A stretch of 12,059 nucleotides of DNA, taken from contig PMZS01000345.1 in the NCBI GenBank assembly GCA_003170115.1, forward strand, positions 1 to 12,059. Direction: 5' to 3'. Under the pieces are notes generated by a model. It was not told where the DNA came from. It saw only the letters and a program-made list of their open reading frames with translations, and did no database searches. Positions within the stretch are counted from its first letter, which is position 1. Every line of letters starts with the position of its first letter. Source of the stretch: Spirochaetaceae bacterium (GTDB lineage: Bacteria; Spirochaetota; Spirochaetia; SZUA-6; Fen-1364). This document shows, one piece after another, positions 4,949 through 12,059 of this stretch. Both the position numbers and the translations under genes were made by a program.

Positions 4949-4977
4949 TAGACACGGGGAAGAACCATCCGTATATT
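4949..4977 (+). promoter_or_regulatory. Candidate promoter of the M16 peptidase gene
   Basis: TAGACA (4949-4954, 5 of 6), a 17-bp spacer and TATATT (4972-4977, 5 of 6) form the best -35/-10 pair with optimal spacing in this gap. The predicted start is about 4984, only 3 nt before the ATG at 4987, so the AGGAGG at 4979-4984 would be mostly outside the mRNA. Confidence 0.6.
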
Positions 4978-4986
4978 CAGGAGGCC

Positions 4987-7965
4987 ATGCCACGCAACGA
5001 ATCCATTCGAGGCTTCGCTGTCATGTCGCGCCGCGCTCTTCCGGAGTACCGCGTGGAGGGCGTGCTGCTCCGCCACCCGGACACGGGATGTGAAATCCTC
5101 CACCTTGCCAGCGCGGACCAGGAAAACCTCTTTGCCTTCTGTTTCACGACGCCACCGCGGGACGACACCGGCGTGTCCCACATCATCGAGCACTCGGTGC
5201 TCAGCGGCTCCGACCGGTTCCACGTCAAGGAGCCTTTCTCCGCCCTCCTGAAAGGGAGCATGCACACTTTCCTGAACGCACTCACGTATCCGGACCGTAC
5301 CGTGTACCCCGCGGCAAGCTGCAACCGCGCCGATTTTTTCAACATGATGACCGTCTACGGAGACGCGGTTTTCCGTCCCCTGTTGAGGAAGGAAACCTTC
5401 ATGCAGGAGGCGTGGCGGCTTGAGGAGGCAGGGCAGGACGGCGCGAAGGGTCGGATGCGCTTCGCCGGGATCGTCTACAACGAGATGAAGGGCGCCTACT
5501 CGAGCCCCGATTCCATCGTCTCGGAATGGACCTCGCGATCGCTCTTTCCCGACACCCCATACGTGCACGATTCGGGCGGCGACCCTGCCGCGATACCCGG
5601 CCTCACCCTCGCGGCGGCCCGCGCGTTTCACGCCCGCTACTATCATCCCTCCAACTGCCGAATCTTTCTCTACGGCGACATTCCCCTGGAGGACATCCTG
5701 ACGTTTCTGCAGGAGAACTTTCTCTCCGGTTATTCGGCGATCGACACTGACGCGGTCATACCGCTGCAAAAGCGCTGGGAGGCCCCCCGCCGCCTGCAGA
5801 AGTCCTTCCCCGTGAAGAAAGACACGCCCCCCGAAGGGCGATCCAGCGTCACGCTGAGCTGGATGCTTCCTCCCGTCACGGACCCGGTCGAGATCGTCAC
5901 GCACGAGGTGCTTTCCGAGATTCTCGTGGAGAGCGCGGGTTCGCCCCTGCGCAAGGCGCTTGTCGATTCCGGGCTCGGAGAGGATCTGTCCCCCGTGAGC
6001 GGGCTGGAGACCGACCTGAAACAGATGATCTTCGCGGTCGGCGTGCGCGGAACGGAGCCGGAGCGGGAGCGGCGGATCGAAGGCCTGATCCTGGACACCG
6101 TGGCGGGCCTGTCCCGAAACGGGCTTGATCCCGTCCTCGTGCAGTCCATGATGAACCGCGTCGAGTTCCGCCACCGCGAGATGAGAGGCGGCGGGTCTCC
6201 CTACTCACTCCGACTCATGGGAAGGGCCCTCCGTGGCTGGGTCCACGGGGCGGATCCGTTCGATTCGCTGGAATTCGCCGGCCCGATGAACGAGCTGAGA
6301 AAACGGATGGCCACGCGGCCCCGGTTCCTGGAGGAGTGCCTTGAGAGCAGCTTTGTGTCAAACAACCACAGGCTGACCCTCGTCGTGCGACCCGACCCTG
6401 GCCAGGAGGAGCGGGACGCGGCTGCGGAGACAGCGAGGGTGGAGGCGGCGATGGGCCGCATGACCCCTGCCCAGAGGGAAGCCGCCGTCTTCGACGCCCG
6501 CGCCTTCAAGGAGTATCAGCTTGAGCCCGACTCCGCGGAGAACCTTGCGCGAATTCCGTCCCTTCGGAGATCGGATATTCCCCCGAACGTCGAACGGATC
6601 CCTCACCAGGATACCCGGACCCCCGCAGGGCTGCCGCTCGCCCTGCACGACATCTACACCAACGAAATCATCTATCTTGACCTTGCCTTTCCCACGGATG
6701 GGCTGACCGGGGAGCTCTCCCTTCTCCTGCCGCTTTTCGGCCGCGCCGTCTGCGGAATGGGAATTCCCGGCGCCCGCTACGATGAAATCGCGCTTGAGTT
6801 GTTTCGTCTCACGGGGGGTTTCTCGGCTTCGCTGGACGCGGGGGGCATCGCGGGGCGGCCCGAGGGTTTCGGACAGTTCATGTTCTTCCGAACACGCTGC
6901 CTCCGTCACAACCTCGCGGAGGCAGCGGACCTGGTGGCGCGGCTTCTGGCTTCCGCCGAGTTCCAGGACCTCCCGCGCCTTCGCGACATCCTCCTCGAGC
7001 TGCGCAACGACCTGAAGTCCGCACTGATCCCGGGGGGACACCAGTTCGCCATGCTGAGGGCCGCGGGGATGATCTCCGAGCCGGTGGCCAAGGAGGAGGA
7101 GTGGAGGGGCATTACGCAGCTTCTCTTTGTGGACGGGATCGCGCGGAACATAAATGCCGAGCTTCCCCGGATCGCTGAGTCCCTGGAGAAGATCAGGTCG
7201 GACCTGCTCGTGCGATCCCTGCTGATCGCCAACGCCACGGCAGTGAGCGAGTGCTCCGCGGAGATCAGCGGGGCGGTGGACAGGCTCGCCGGCCGGCTGC
7301 CGGCCAGTGCCGTGCATGCTTCGGAGAATACCGGCGCGACTGCGCACACCGCGGCGCGCACGCCCGCAGTGAGAGGCGAATCGCTCGTCGCCAGCGCATC
7401 GGTAGGCTACGTCGCGCGCGCCCTGCCCGGCTTTCGTTTCGAGCACCCGCTGAACGGCCCCGTGGCAGTGCTGGGCCATCTCCTCTCCACCGGTTACCTC
7501 TGGGAGAAGGTGCGAATGGAGGGCGGCGCATATGGCGCTTTCTCCTATCCCCGGAACATGGACGGGCTTTTCCTGCTCGGCTCCTACCGGGATCCCAACA
7601 TCACGGCAACGATCCGTGCGTTCGACGAAGGGCTGAAGCTGATGGAATCAGGGCCGCTCGACTCTGTCGAGGTCGACAGGGCGGTCATCGGCACGATCGG
7701 CAGGGAGGACCGGCCGATAGACCCGGGGGAGAAGGGCTTCGTCTGCCTGCAGAGGAAGCTCCACGGCATCACGGACGAGGCTCGCCAGGCGCGACGCACC
7801 TCGCTCCTTGCCGTGCAGCGGCAAGGTATCTCGGAAGCCGCCCATGAGCTGATCCAGTCCTCCTCGCGGGGTTTTACCGCGGTGATTGCCAACCGCCGTT
7901 CCCTGGAGGACGCGGCGTCGCAGGTGCCCGAGCTGGCCGGCAGGGTCACGGACCTTCCGGAATAG
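4987..7965 (+). CDS. M16 family zinc metallopeptidase, presequence-protease (PreP, M16C) type
   Basis: A 992-residue protein, the full length for PreP-type peptidases, which degrade short unfolded peptides inside a clamshell of four M16 domains. The inverted zinc motif HIIEH gives His65, Glu68 (catalytic) and His69; the third ligand is most likely Glu166 in NEMKGAYSS. The surrounding DDTGVSHIIEHSVLSGS and HTFLNALTYPDRTVYP are classic for the family. The second half carries the substrate-binding segment RMEGGAYGAFSYP near residue 513 of the coding triplet order in the last third of the protein. There is no signal peptide, so it is probably cytoplasmic, unlike the organelle enzymes. The ATG at 4987 is preferred over ATG 5023 because IRGF near the N-terminus is also conserved; AGGAGG is only 2 nt away from it. 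It is followed after 14 bp by rnz and is divergent from epmA. Confidence 0.93.
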   Translation: MPRNESIRGFAVMSRRALPEYRVEGVLLRHPDTGCEILHLASADQENLFAFCFTTPPRDDTGVSHIIEHSVLSGSDRFHVKEPFSALLKGSMHTFLNALTYPDRTVYPAASCNRADFFNMMTVYGDAVFRPLLRKETFMQEAWRLEEAGQDGAKGRMRFAGIVYNEMKGAYSSPDSIVSEWTSRSLFPDTPYVHDSGGDPAAIPGLTLAAARAFHARYYHPSNCRIFLYGDIPLEDILTFLQENFLSGYSAIDTDAVIPLQKRWEAPRRLQKSFPVKKDTPPEGRSSVTLSWMLPPVTDPVEIVTHEVLSEILVESAGSPLRKALVDSGLGEDLSPVSGLETDLKQMIFAVGVRGTEPERERRIEGLILDTVAGLSRNGLDPVLVQSMMNRVEFRHREMRGGGSPYSLRLMGRALRGWVHGADPFDSLEFAGPMNELRKRMATRPRFLEECLESSFVSNNHRLTLVVRPDPGQEERDAAAETARVEAAMGRMTPAQREAAVFDARAFKEYQLEPDSAENLARIPSLRRSDIPPNVERIPHQDTRTPAGLPLALHDIYTNEIIYLDLAFPTDGLTGELSLLLPLFGRAVCGMGIPGARYDEIALELFRLTGGFSASLDAGGIAGRPEGFGQFMFFRTRCLRHNLAEAADLVARLLASAEFQDLPRLRDILLELRNDLKSALIPGGHQFAMLRAAGMISEPVAKEEEWRGITQLLFVDGIARNINAELPRIAESLEKIRSDLLVRSLLIANATAVSECSAEISGAVDRLAGRLPASAVHASENTGATAHTAARTPAVRGESLVASASVGYVARALPGFRFEHPLNGPVAVLGHLLSTGYLWEKVRMEGGAYGAFSYPRNMDGLFLLGSYRDPNITATIRAFDEGLKLMESGPLDSVEVDRAVIGTIGREDRPIDPGEKGFVCLQRKLHGITDEARQARRTSLLAVQRQGISEAAHELIQSSSRGFTAVIANRRSLEDAASQVPELAGRVTDLPE

Positions 7966-7979
7966 GGACGGCAGGCGCG

Positions 7980-8906
7980 ATGAACCTCGAAGTGTTCGTG
8001 CTGGGCACGGGCGGAATGATGCCCCTGCCGGGAAGGGGACTGACCTCGGTTCTCGTGCGCCGGGAAGGGGAGTTGTTCCTTTTCGACTGCGGCGAGGGCA
8101 CCCAGATAGGGCTTCGCCGCCTGAACCTCCGCTGGAAGAAGATCACCAGCATCTTCATTTCCCACACCCATGCGGATCACGTGACGGGACTCCCGGGGAT
8201 CCTCATGCTCTCCTCCCAGGTGGACCGCAGCGAACCGCTGTACATCTATGGCCCGCCCAGGATCCGTGAGTTCGTCGATGCCATGCGGCGGACCCTGGAC
8301 ATGTACATCAACTACGAAATCGTCATCAGGGAAATCGAGGGGGGGATGCCCGTCGTCAAGGCGGAGGAGTACTCGATCTGCTCGCATACCCTGATGCACA
8401 CCAAACCCTGCCTTGCCTACAGCCTTGTGGAGAACATGCGTCCGGGCATCTTCTTCCCCGAGAAGGCCCTCGCGCTTGGCGTTCCCCGGGGCCCCCTCTG
8501 GTCAAAGCTCCAGGGAGGCGAGGAGGTGAGCGCGCCGGACGGCAGCGTCGTGAGACCCGCCCAGGTCATGGGCGATGAGCGCAAGGGCCGGAAGTTCTGC
8601 TTTGCCACGGACACCGTGGCCGCGCCGGGGCTTGTGGAGTTCGCGCGGAAGTCAGACCTGTTCATCTGCGAGGGTATGTTCGCCGAAGAGCTTGCCGAGA
8701 CCGCGGCGGAGAAGAAGCACCTTACCGCCGCGCAGGCGGCCCGGATCGCCCGCGACGCCGGGGTGAAGAGGCTGGGTCTCATTCACTACAGTCCGCGGTA
8801 CTCCGACAGGGAGTTGAAGACACTCGTGGGCGAGGCGCGGGAGATCTTTCCGGACTCCTTCCTGACACGGGACCTCCAGCATATCGAGATGCCCTTCGAG
8901 GACTGA
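7980..8906 (+). CDS. rnz: Ribonuclease Z (tRNA 3' endonuclease)
   Basis: RNase Z removes the 3' trailer of tRNA precursors. The 308-residue product has the short-form length and metallo-beta-lactamase fold. The zinc motif HTHADH gives His62, His64, Asp66 and His67; further ligands are His140, Asp211 (in FATDT) and His269 (in LIHYSPRY). KKHLTA with His247 is the family-specific catalytic histidine region, and GVPRGPLWSKL is the usual linker by the active site. FATDT replaces the more common YSGDT but keeps the aspartate. The start at 7980 gives the standard N-terminus MNLEVFVLGTGGMMP. It lies 14 bp after the M16 peptidase gene with only a weak CAGG ahead, so it is likely co-transcribed. The C-terminus (LQHIEMP) is complete. 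Confidence 0.94.
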   Translation: MNLEVFVLGTGGMMPLPGRGLTSVLVRREGELFLFDCGEGTQIGLRRLNLRWKKITSIFISHTHADHVTGLPGILMLSSQVDRSEPLYIYGPPRIREFVDAMRRTLDMYINYEIVIREIEGGMPVVKAEEYSICSHTLMHTKPCLAYSLVENMRPGIFFPEKALALGVPRGPLWSKLQGGEEVSAPDGSVVRPAQVMGDERKGRKFCFATDTVAAPGLVEFARKSDLFICEGMFAEELAETAAEKKHLTAAQAARIARDAGVKRLGLIHYSPRYSDRELKTLVGEAREIFPDSFLTRDLQHIEMPFED

Positions 8907-8921
8907 CGGCCCCGCCGAAGC

Positions 8922-8950
8922 TGGACGTGACCCCGGTTGCCCGCTATTCT
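8922..8950 (+). promoter_or_regulatory. Candidate promoter of panE (leaderless)
   Basis: TGGACG (8922-8927, 4 of 6), a 17-bp spacer and TATTCT (8945-8950, 4 of 6) precede the panE ATG by exactly 6 nt (GGGCCC). The predicted +1 is the A of ATG at 8957. No Shine-Dalgarno sequence lies in front of this ATG. Confidence 0.45.
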
Positions 8951-8956
8951 GGGCCC

Positions 8957-9880
8957 ATGAAAATCGGCATCGTCGGATCCGGTGCAATGGGATCACTGTT
9001 TGGCGGGAGACTCTCCCTCTCGGGCTGCGACGTCGTGCTCTACGACATCTTCAGGGAACACGTGGAAAAGGTCGCCGCGGAAGGACTCGAAATCGAGGAC
9101 GCGGCAACCGGCGCGGTGGCGGTGGCCCGACCGCGGGCGAGCATTGACCCGCGGGAGACAGCGGGCGCCGACGTGCTGATCATCTTCGTGAAGTCAACCG
9201 CGACGGAAGAGGTGGCGGCGCAGTTCGTCCCCCTTGCCGGCCGGAATGCGATCGTGCTCACGCTGCAGAACGGGCTCGGCAATGAGGCGATTCTCAGCGG
9301 TCACTTCGGGCCCGACCGCACCGCCGCCGGGGTGACCTCCCAGGGGGCCACGTTTCTCGGGCCCGGCCGCATCCGGCACGCCGGCAGGGGACCGACCCAC
9401 CTCTGCATGTCGGATGGAAAAAACGAGAAGCTCACCCTGCTCCGCGCCGCGTTCGAGGCGGCGGGGTTCGAGACTCACGTGAGCGACGACGTGGCGGGCC
9501 TCGTGTGGAGCAAGCTCGTGATCAACGTGGGCATCAACGCGCTGACGGCCATCACCAACCAGCCCAACGGCGGCCTCCTCGAATCGGAGGAAACCCGGGC
9601 AATAATGGCGGACCTCGTCGAGGAGGCCGTTGCAGTGGCGCGGGCGCGGGGTGTTGCCCTCACTCACGGTGACCCTCTGGCCGTGGTGTTTGACGTCGCC
9701 CGGGCAACGGGCGCCAACCGATCGTCAATGCTGCAGGACTTCGACAGGCGCCGGGCGTCGGAGATCGAGGTCATGAATGGCGCCATCGTCCGGGAAGCAG
9801 CACGCGCGGGTATTCCGGTGCCGGTGAACGCGACAATCACCCGACTCGTCCGCGCTCTTGAAAAGGCGCGAGCCCGATGA
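8957..9880 (+). CDS. panE: 2-dehydropantoate 2-reductase (ketopantoate reductase) family
   Basis: The family reduces ketopantoate to pantoate with NADPH in pantothenate and coenzyme A synthesis. The 307-residue protein starts with the Rossmann motif GSGAMG (residues 7-12). The catalytic lysine is Lys186 in VWSKLVINVGINALTA, and the second catalytic residue is Glu269 in ASEIEVMNG; SMLQDFDRRR before it is also typical. The ATG at 8957 is chosen because the nucleotide-binding strand begins there; a frame extending to 8927 adds residues that overlap the promoter. The stop overlaps the following M20 gene as ATGA. The neighbours (an amidohydrolase and a branched-chain amino-acid type importer) raise the chance that this copy acts on another 2-oxo acid, since the family has many paralogues of unproven substrate. 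Confidence 0.88.
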   Translation: MKIGIVGSGAMGSLFGGRLSLSGCDVVLYDIFREHVEKVAAEGLEIEDAATGAVAVARPRASIDPRETAGADVLIIFVKSTATEEVAAQFVPLAGRNAIVLTLQNGLGNEAILSGHFGPDRTAAGVTSQGATFLGPGRIRHAGRGPTHLCMSDGKNEKLTLLRAAFEAAGFETHVSDDVAGLVWSKLVINVGINALTAITNQPNGGLLESEETRAIMADLVEEAVAVARARGVALTHGDPLAVVFDVARATGANRSSMLQDFDRRRASEIEVMNGAIVREAARAGIPVPVNATITRLVRALEKARAR

Positions 9881-11109
9881 TCAGCATGGACGAGCGTCAA
9901 CTTCTCGGTGCGGTGGATCCCGACGAGCTTGTTCGTCTCACGCAGGACCTCGTGCGGATAGATTCCGTGATACGGCCGGAGACGGGAGGCACCGAGCGCG
10001 GGGTGGTACAGTTCATCGCGGAGTGGATTCGCAGGGAGCTCGCACTGGAACCCCTGCTCCAGGATGCCGCGCCGGAACGGCAGAATATAATCGTCACACT
10101 GGATTCCGGTCGAGCGGGGCCCTGCCTCATGCTGGAAGGCCACACGGACGTTGTGAGCGAAGGCAATCGGGAAGCCTGGACACATGACCCGTTCGGCGGA
10201 GAAATCGCGGATGGCCGGATCTACGGCAGAGGCGCCTGCGACATGAAGGCGGGCCTTGCCGTGGCGCTCCTCACGGCGAAAGCGTTCCATACGTCAGGCG
10301 TTCGCTGGAAAGGGAGGATCCGCCTGGGACTGGTCTGCGACGAAGAGGGGATGATGCTGGGCATCAAGAGCTTCATCCATGCGGGCCACGCCGATGACGT
10401 CACCGCGTGCCTGGTGCCGGAGCCTGAAGAGAACAACCTCTGCATCTCCATGAAGGGAGCCATCAGGGCGATCGTCCGCGTTCACGGAAAGATGGCCCAT
10501 GGAGCGATGCCGCTGTCCGGCATCAATCCGAACACGAGCATGGCACGGATTGTCCTTTCCTTCGAGAGATACGAGGCGGAGGAGAAGGAAAGGTGCGGGA
10601 TGGACCCCTTGCTCGGGCTGCCCTCGATCACTTTCACCGTGATCCAGTCGCCGCCCCCGGGGAGCCCTGCACAGCTCAACGTGATCCCCGGTGAGGCTGT
10701 CGGTTACGTCGATATCCGAACAACACTCCTGCAGGAGCACGGCGTGGTGCGTGGGCGGTTGCGCCGCATCCTGGAGGATCTCTCGGGGGTCGACCCGGAT
10801 TTCAGGGCGGAGATCGAGTTCATTGAGGATCGCCCGGTGGTTGCCATCTCGCGGGACGAGCCGATTGCCCGGATCTCCGCCGAGGCGTTTCGGGAAATCA
10901 CCGGTCGCGAGCCGCTCTGGAACGGAGTGCCCGGAGCGACGGATGGGACTTTTCTCAGTGCGTGGAGGAAGCTTCCCTGCCTCGTAAACGGTCCGGGACC
11001 GCGGCACATGCCGCACCAGGTCGACGAGTACGTCGATATCGATGAGCTCGAGGAATCCGCGCGTATATACGTTCTCTCGGCAAGCCGTTTCCTCAGCTCC
11101 GGGAACTGA
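9877..11109 (+). CDS. M20 family metallohydrolase, ArgE/DapE type
   Basis: A 410-residue di-zinc hydrolase that cleaves amide bonds in N-acyl amino acids or small peptides. Visible active-site motifs: GHTDVV (His89, with Asp91), GRGACDMKAG (bridging Asp122), CDEEG (Glu156 catalytic base, Glu157 ligand), PEPE (Glu182 or Glu184) and MPHQVDE (His380). The dimerisation domain sits in the middle, about 190-300, starting at KGAIRAIVRVHGKMAHG with the conserved His208. All key residues are present. It begins at the ATG overlapping the panE stop (ATGA); a second ATG nine bases later is possible. The substrate cannot be told from sequence: acetylornithine, succinyl-diaminopimelate and dipeptides are all handled by this fold. 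Being coupled to a 2-oxoacid reductase and next to liv transport genes favours a catabolic or salvage role for imported acyl-amino acids or peptides. Confidence 0.9.
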   Translation: MISMDERQLLGAVDPDELVRLTQDLVRIDSVIRPETGGTERGVVQFIAEWIRRELALEPLLQDAAPERQNIIVTLDSGRAGPCLMLEGHTDVVSEGNREAWTHDPFGGEIADGRIYGRGACDMKAGLAVALLTAKAFHTSGVRWKGRIRLGLVCDEEGMMLGIKSFIHAGHADDVTACLVPEPEENNLCISMKGAIRAIVRVHGKMAHGAMPLSGINPNTSMARIVLSFERYEAEEKERCGMDPLLGLPSITFTVIQSPPPGSPAQLNVIPGEAVGYVDIRTTLLQEHGVVRGRLRRILEDLSGVDPDFRAEIEFIEDRPVVAISRDEPIARISAEAFREITGREPLWNGVPGATDGTFLSAWRKLPCLVNGPGPRHMPHQVDEYVDIDELEESARIYVLSASRFLSSGN

Positions 11110-11124
11110 TATCTTAGATGCGCG

Positions 11125-11153
11125 TTGACAGTCGCACGGCGTTTTCTTAGGAT
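11125..11153 (+). promoter_or_regulatory. Candidate promoter of livG (leaderless)
   Basis: A perfect TTGACA (11125-11130), a 17-bp spacer and TAGGAT (11148-11153, 4 of 6) end 6 nt before the livG ATG, again placing +1 on the A of ATG at 11160. Caution: AGGA inside the -10 is also 7 nt before the ATG and could serve as a Shine-Dalgarno if transcription starts further upstream. Confidence 0.55.
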
Positions 11154-11159
11154 GGCCCG

Positions 11160-11915
11160 ATGCTTCGCGTGTCGGGCCTGAGCAAGTCGTTTGGTGCCAT
11201 CCAGGCGTTGAACAACGTGGACGTCGAGATCGCCAGAGGAATGATCCATGGGATTATCGGCCCGAACGGCTCCGGCAAGACGACGCTTTTCAACTGCGTG
11301 ACCGGGCTGCTGAGACCGGATGCCGGTACGATCGCACTCGATGGCATGGAGATTACCAGCAATCGACCCGAAATCATTGCCCGGAAAGGCATCCGTCGCA
11401 CCTTTCAGGCAGGCAAGCTCGTGCCAGGCATGACGGTGCTGGAGAACGTCATGTCCGGAGTGAATGACGGGATCGGTATGGCGGCGGTGGACGCGGCTTT
11501 GAGGCTGCCATTCGTGCGGTCGCGCCGCGAGACGGAGATCCACGATCGCGCAATGGCGGCGCTTGCCATGGCAGGTCTTGAGGCGAGCGCGGACAGATGG
11601 GCGAGCGACCTCGTCTGGACCGAGCGGCAGCTCGTGCAGATCGCGCGCGCCCTTGTCGGTGAGCCAAAGCTCCTGCTTCTGGACGAGCCCGCGTCCGGCA
11701 TGGGGGTCCGGGAGATCGAGAAGGTGGAAGAGATCATCCGTACGGTCCGTGAGTCCGGCGTTACCGTCGTCGTCGTGAGCCACGACGTGAAGATGCTGAT
11801 GAACCTCTCCGACCTGGTCACCGTCCTCAACTTCGGGGAAAAAATCGCGGAAGGCGTTCCGGCCAGCATCCGCACGAACCCCCGCGTCCTGGAGGCATAC
11901 CTTGGCGCGGAGTAA
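11160..11915 (+). CDS. livG: Branched-chain amino-acid type ABC transporter ATPase, LivG family
   Basis: One of the two ATPases that power HAAT-type importers for branched-chain amino acids and related compounds. In the 251-residue protein Walker A is GPNGSGKT (34-41), the Q-loop Gln83, Walker B LLLLDE (171-176, catalytic Glu176) and the switch histidine His208. The ending NPRVLEAYLGAE is typical of LivG. The ABC signature is odd: where LivG proteins usually read L-S-x-G-Q, this one has LVWTE (151-155) followed by RQLVQIARAL, so the serine and glycine that contact the opposing ATP are replaced. The gene starts with ATG 11160 after its own candidate promoter, 50 bp past the M20 stop. livF begins inside its last codons. 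Permeases and the binding protein are not in view and may follow livF. Confidence 0.9.
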   Translation: MLRVSGLSKSFGAIQALNNVDVEIARGMIHGIIGPNGSGKTTLFNCVTGLLRPDAGTIALDGMEITSNRPEIIARKGIRRTFQAGKLVPGMTVLENVMSGVNDGIGMAAVDAALRLPFVRSRRETEIHDRAMAALAMAGLEASADRWASDLVWTERQLVQIARALVGEPKLLLLDEPASGMGVREIEKVEEIIRTVRESGVTVVVVSHDVKMLMNLSDLVTVLNFGEKIAEGVPASIRTNPRVLEAYLGAE

Positions 11916-12059
11916 CCTCGATCCCCTCCTCAAGGTGGAAGACCTCTCGGTCTCGTACGGGCACGTCAATGCCCTGAGGCAGGCGAGCGTCGAGGTTTTT
12001 CCGGGGGAGATCGTCGTGCTCATCGGCGCGAACGGGGCGGGGAAGACGACGCTCTTCAA
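11902..12059 (+). CDS. livF: Branched-chain amino-acid type ABC transporter ATPase, LivF family (5' part only)
   Basis: The partner ATPase of LivG; 52 codons are visible before the window ends. Reading from a TTG at 11902 gives ARSNLDPLLKVEDLSVSYGH, then the usual LivF start of fold and Walker A GANGAGKTT. The TTG is chosen because GGAGG (11891-11895) lies 6 nt ahead at ideal spacing; the in-frame GTG at 11935 has no such site and would remove the first beta strand. The start lies within livG, overlapping its last 14 bp, so the two are translationally coupled and produced together, as expected for a heterodimeric ATPase pair. Confidence 0.9.
   Translation, partial: MARSNLDPLLKVEDLSVSYGHVNALRQASVEVFPGEIVVLIGANGAGKTTLF

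Noticed and set aside
4906..7479. Long open frames on the minus strand opposite the M16 peptidase gene (422 and 373 codons)
   Set aside because: They lie antisense to a complete, motif-bearing gene, are rich in Arg, Gly, Pro and His as expected from GC-rich shadow frames, and show no domain pattern.
10704..12059. A 451-codon minus-strand frame opposite the M20 hydrolase, livG and livF
   Set aside because: It crosses several convincing plus-strand genes and has the composition of a GC-driven shadow frame.

Overview
The window has two unlike halves. From about 3,200 to the right edge it is GC-rich, densely packed chromosomal sequence with well-known bacterial families. The left 3.2 kb is visibly more AT-rich and holds mostly unrecognised minus-strand genes, so it looks like an accessory island. 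The best taxonomic hint is the elongation factor P, whose whole length, and especially its C-terminal third, reads like spirochaete EF-P. I therefore infer a GC-rich relative of the Spirochaetota, with moderate confidence and without a search.

Island (1-~3,205). At the far left is the 3' end of a plus-strand gene, converging on a block of minus-strand genes. In transcription order the block holds: a frameshifted gene of a phage/plasmid-associated family (2836-2451); two small unknown genes (2414-2169 and 2172-1879); a coiled-coil protein with one membrane span (1882-1553); and a two-span membrane protein with a zinc ribbon (1536-1003). A strong intrinsic terminator follows, and then a longer paralogue of the single-span protein (898-278). 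ATGA and GTGA overlaps tie the middle genes into one translationally coupled operon. Three minus-strand hairpins (949-969, 2883-2910, 3130-3151) share the stem GGCTCC/GGGAGC and divide the island into units. The right boundary appears to lie in the stump of a major facilitator transporter gene near 3,205-3,215.

Core, minus strand (3,278-4,891). epmA (EF-P lysine ligase) and efp (its substrate) overlap by ATGA, so the translation factor and one of its modifying enzymes are made together.

Core, plus strand (4,987-12,059). A large PreP-type M16 metallopeptidase is divergent from epmA and is followed after 14 bp by ribonuclease Z. A second unit is a ketopantoate reductase (panE family) overlapping an ArgE/DapE-type M20 hydrolase. 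A third unit begins livG and livF, the ATPases of a branched-chain amino-acid type ABC importer; livF runs off the edge.

The most general signal is that the heads of transcription units show a -10 hexamer only 6-9 nt before the ATG, usually with a -35 hexamer at 17-18 bp. This predicts leaderless mRNAs. The genes inside operons instead rely on overlaps or Shine-Dalgarno sites. The most novel content is the membrane-protein operon of the island, for which I recognise no described system.
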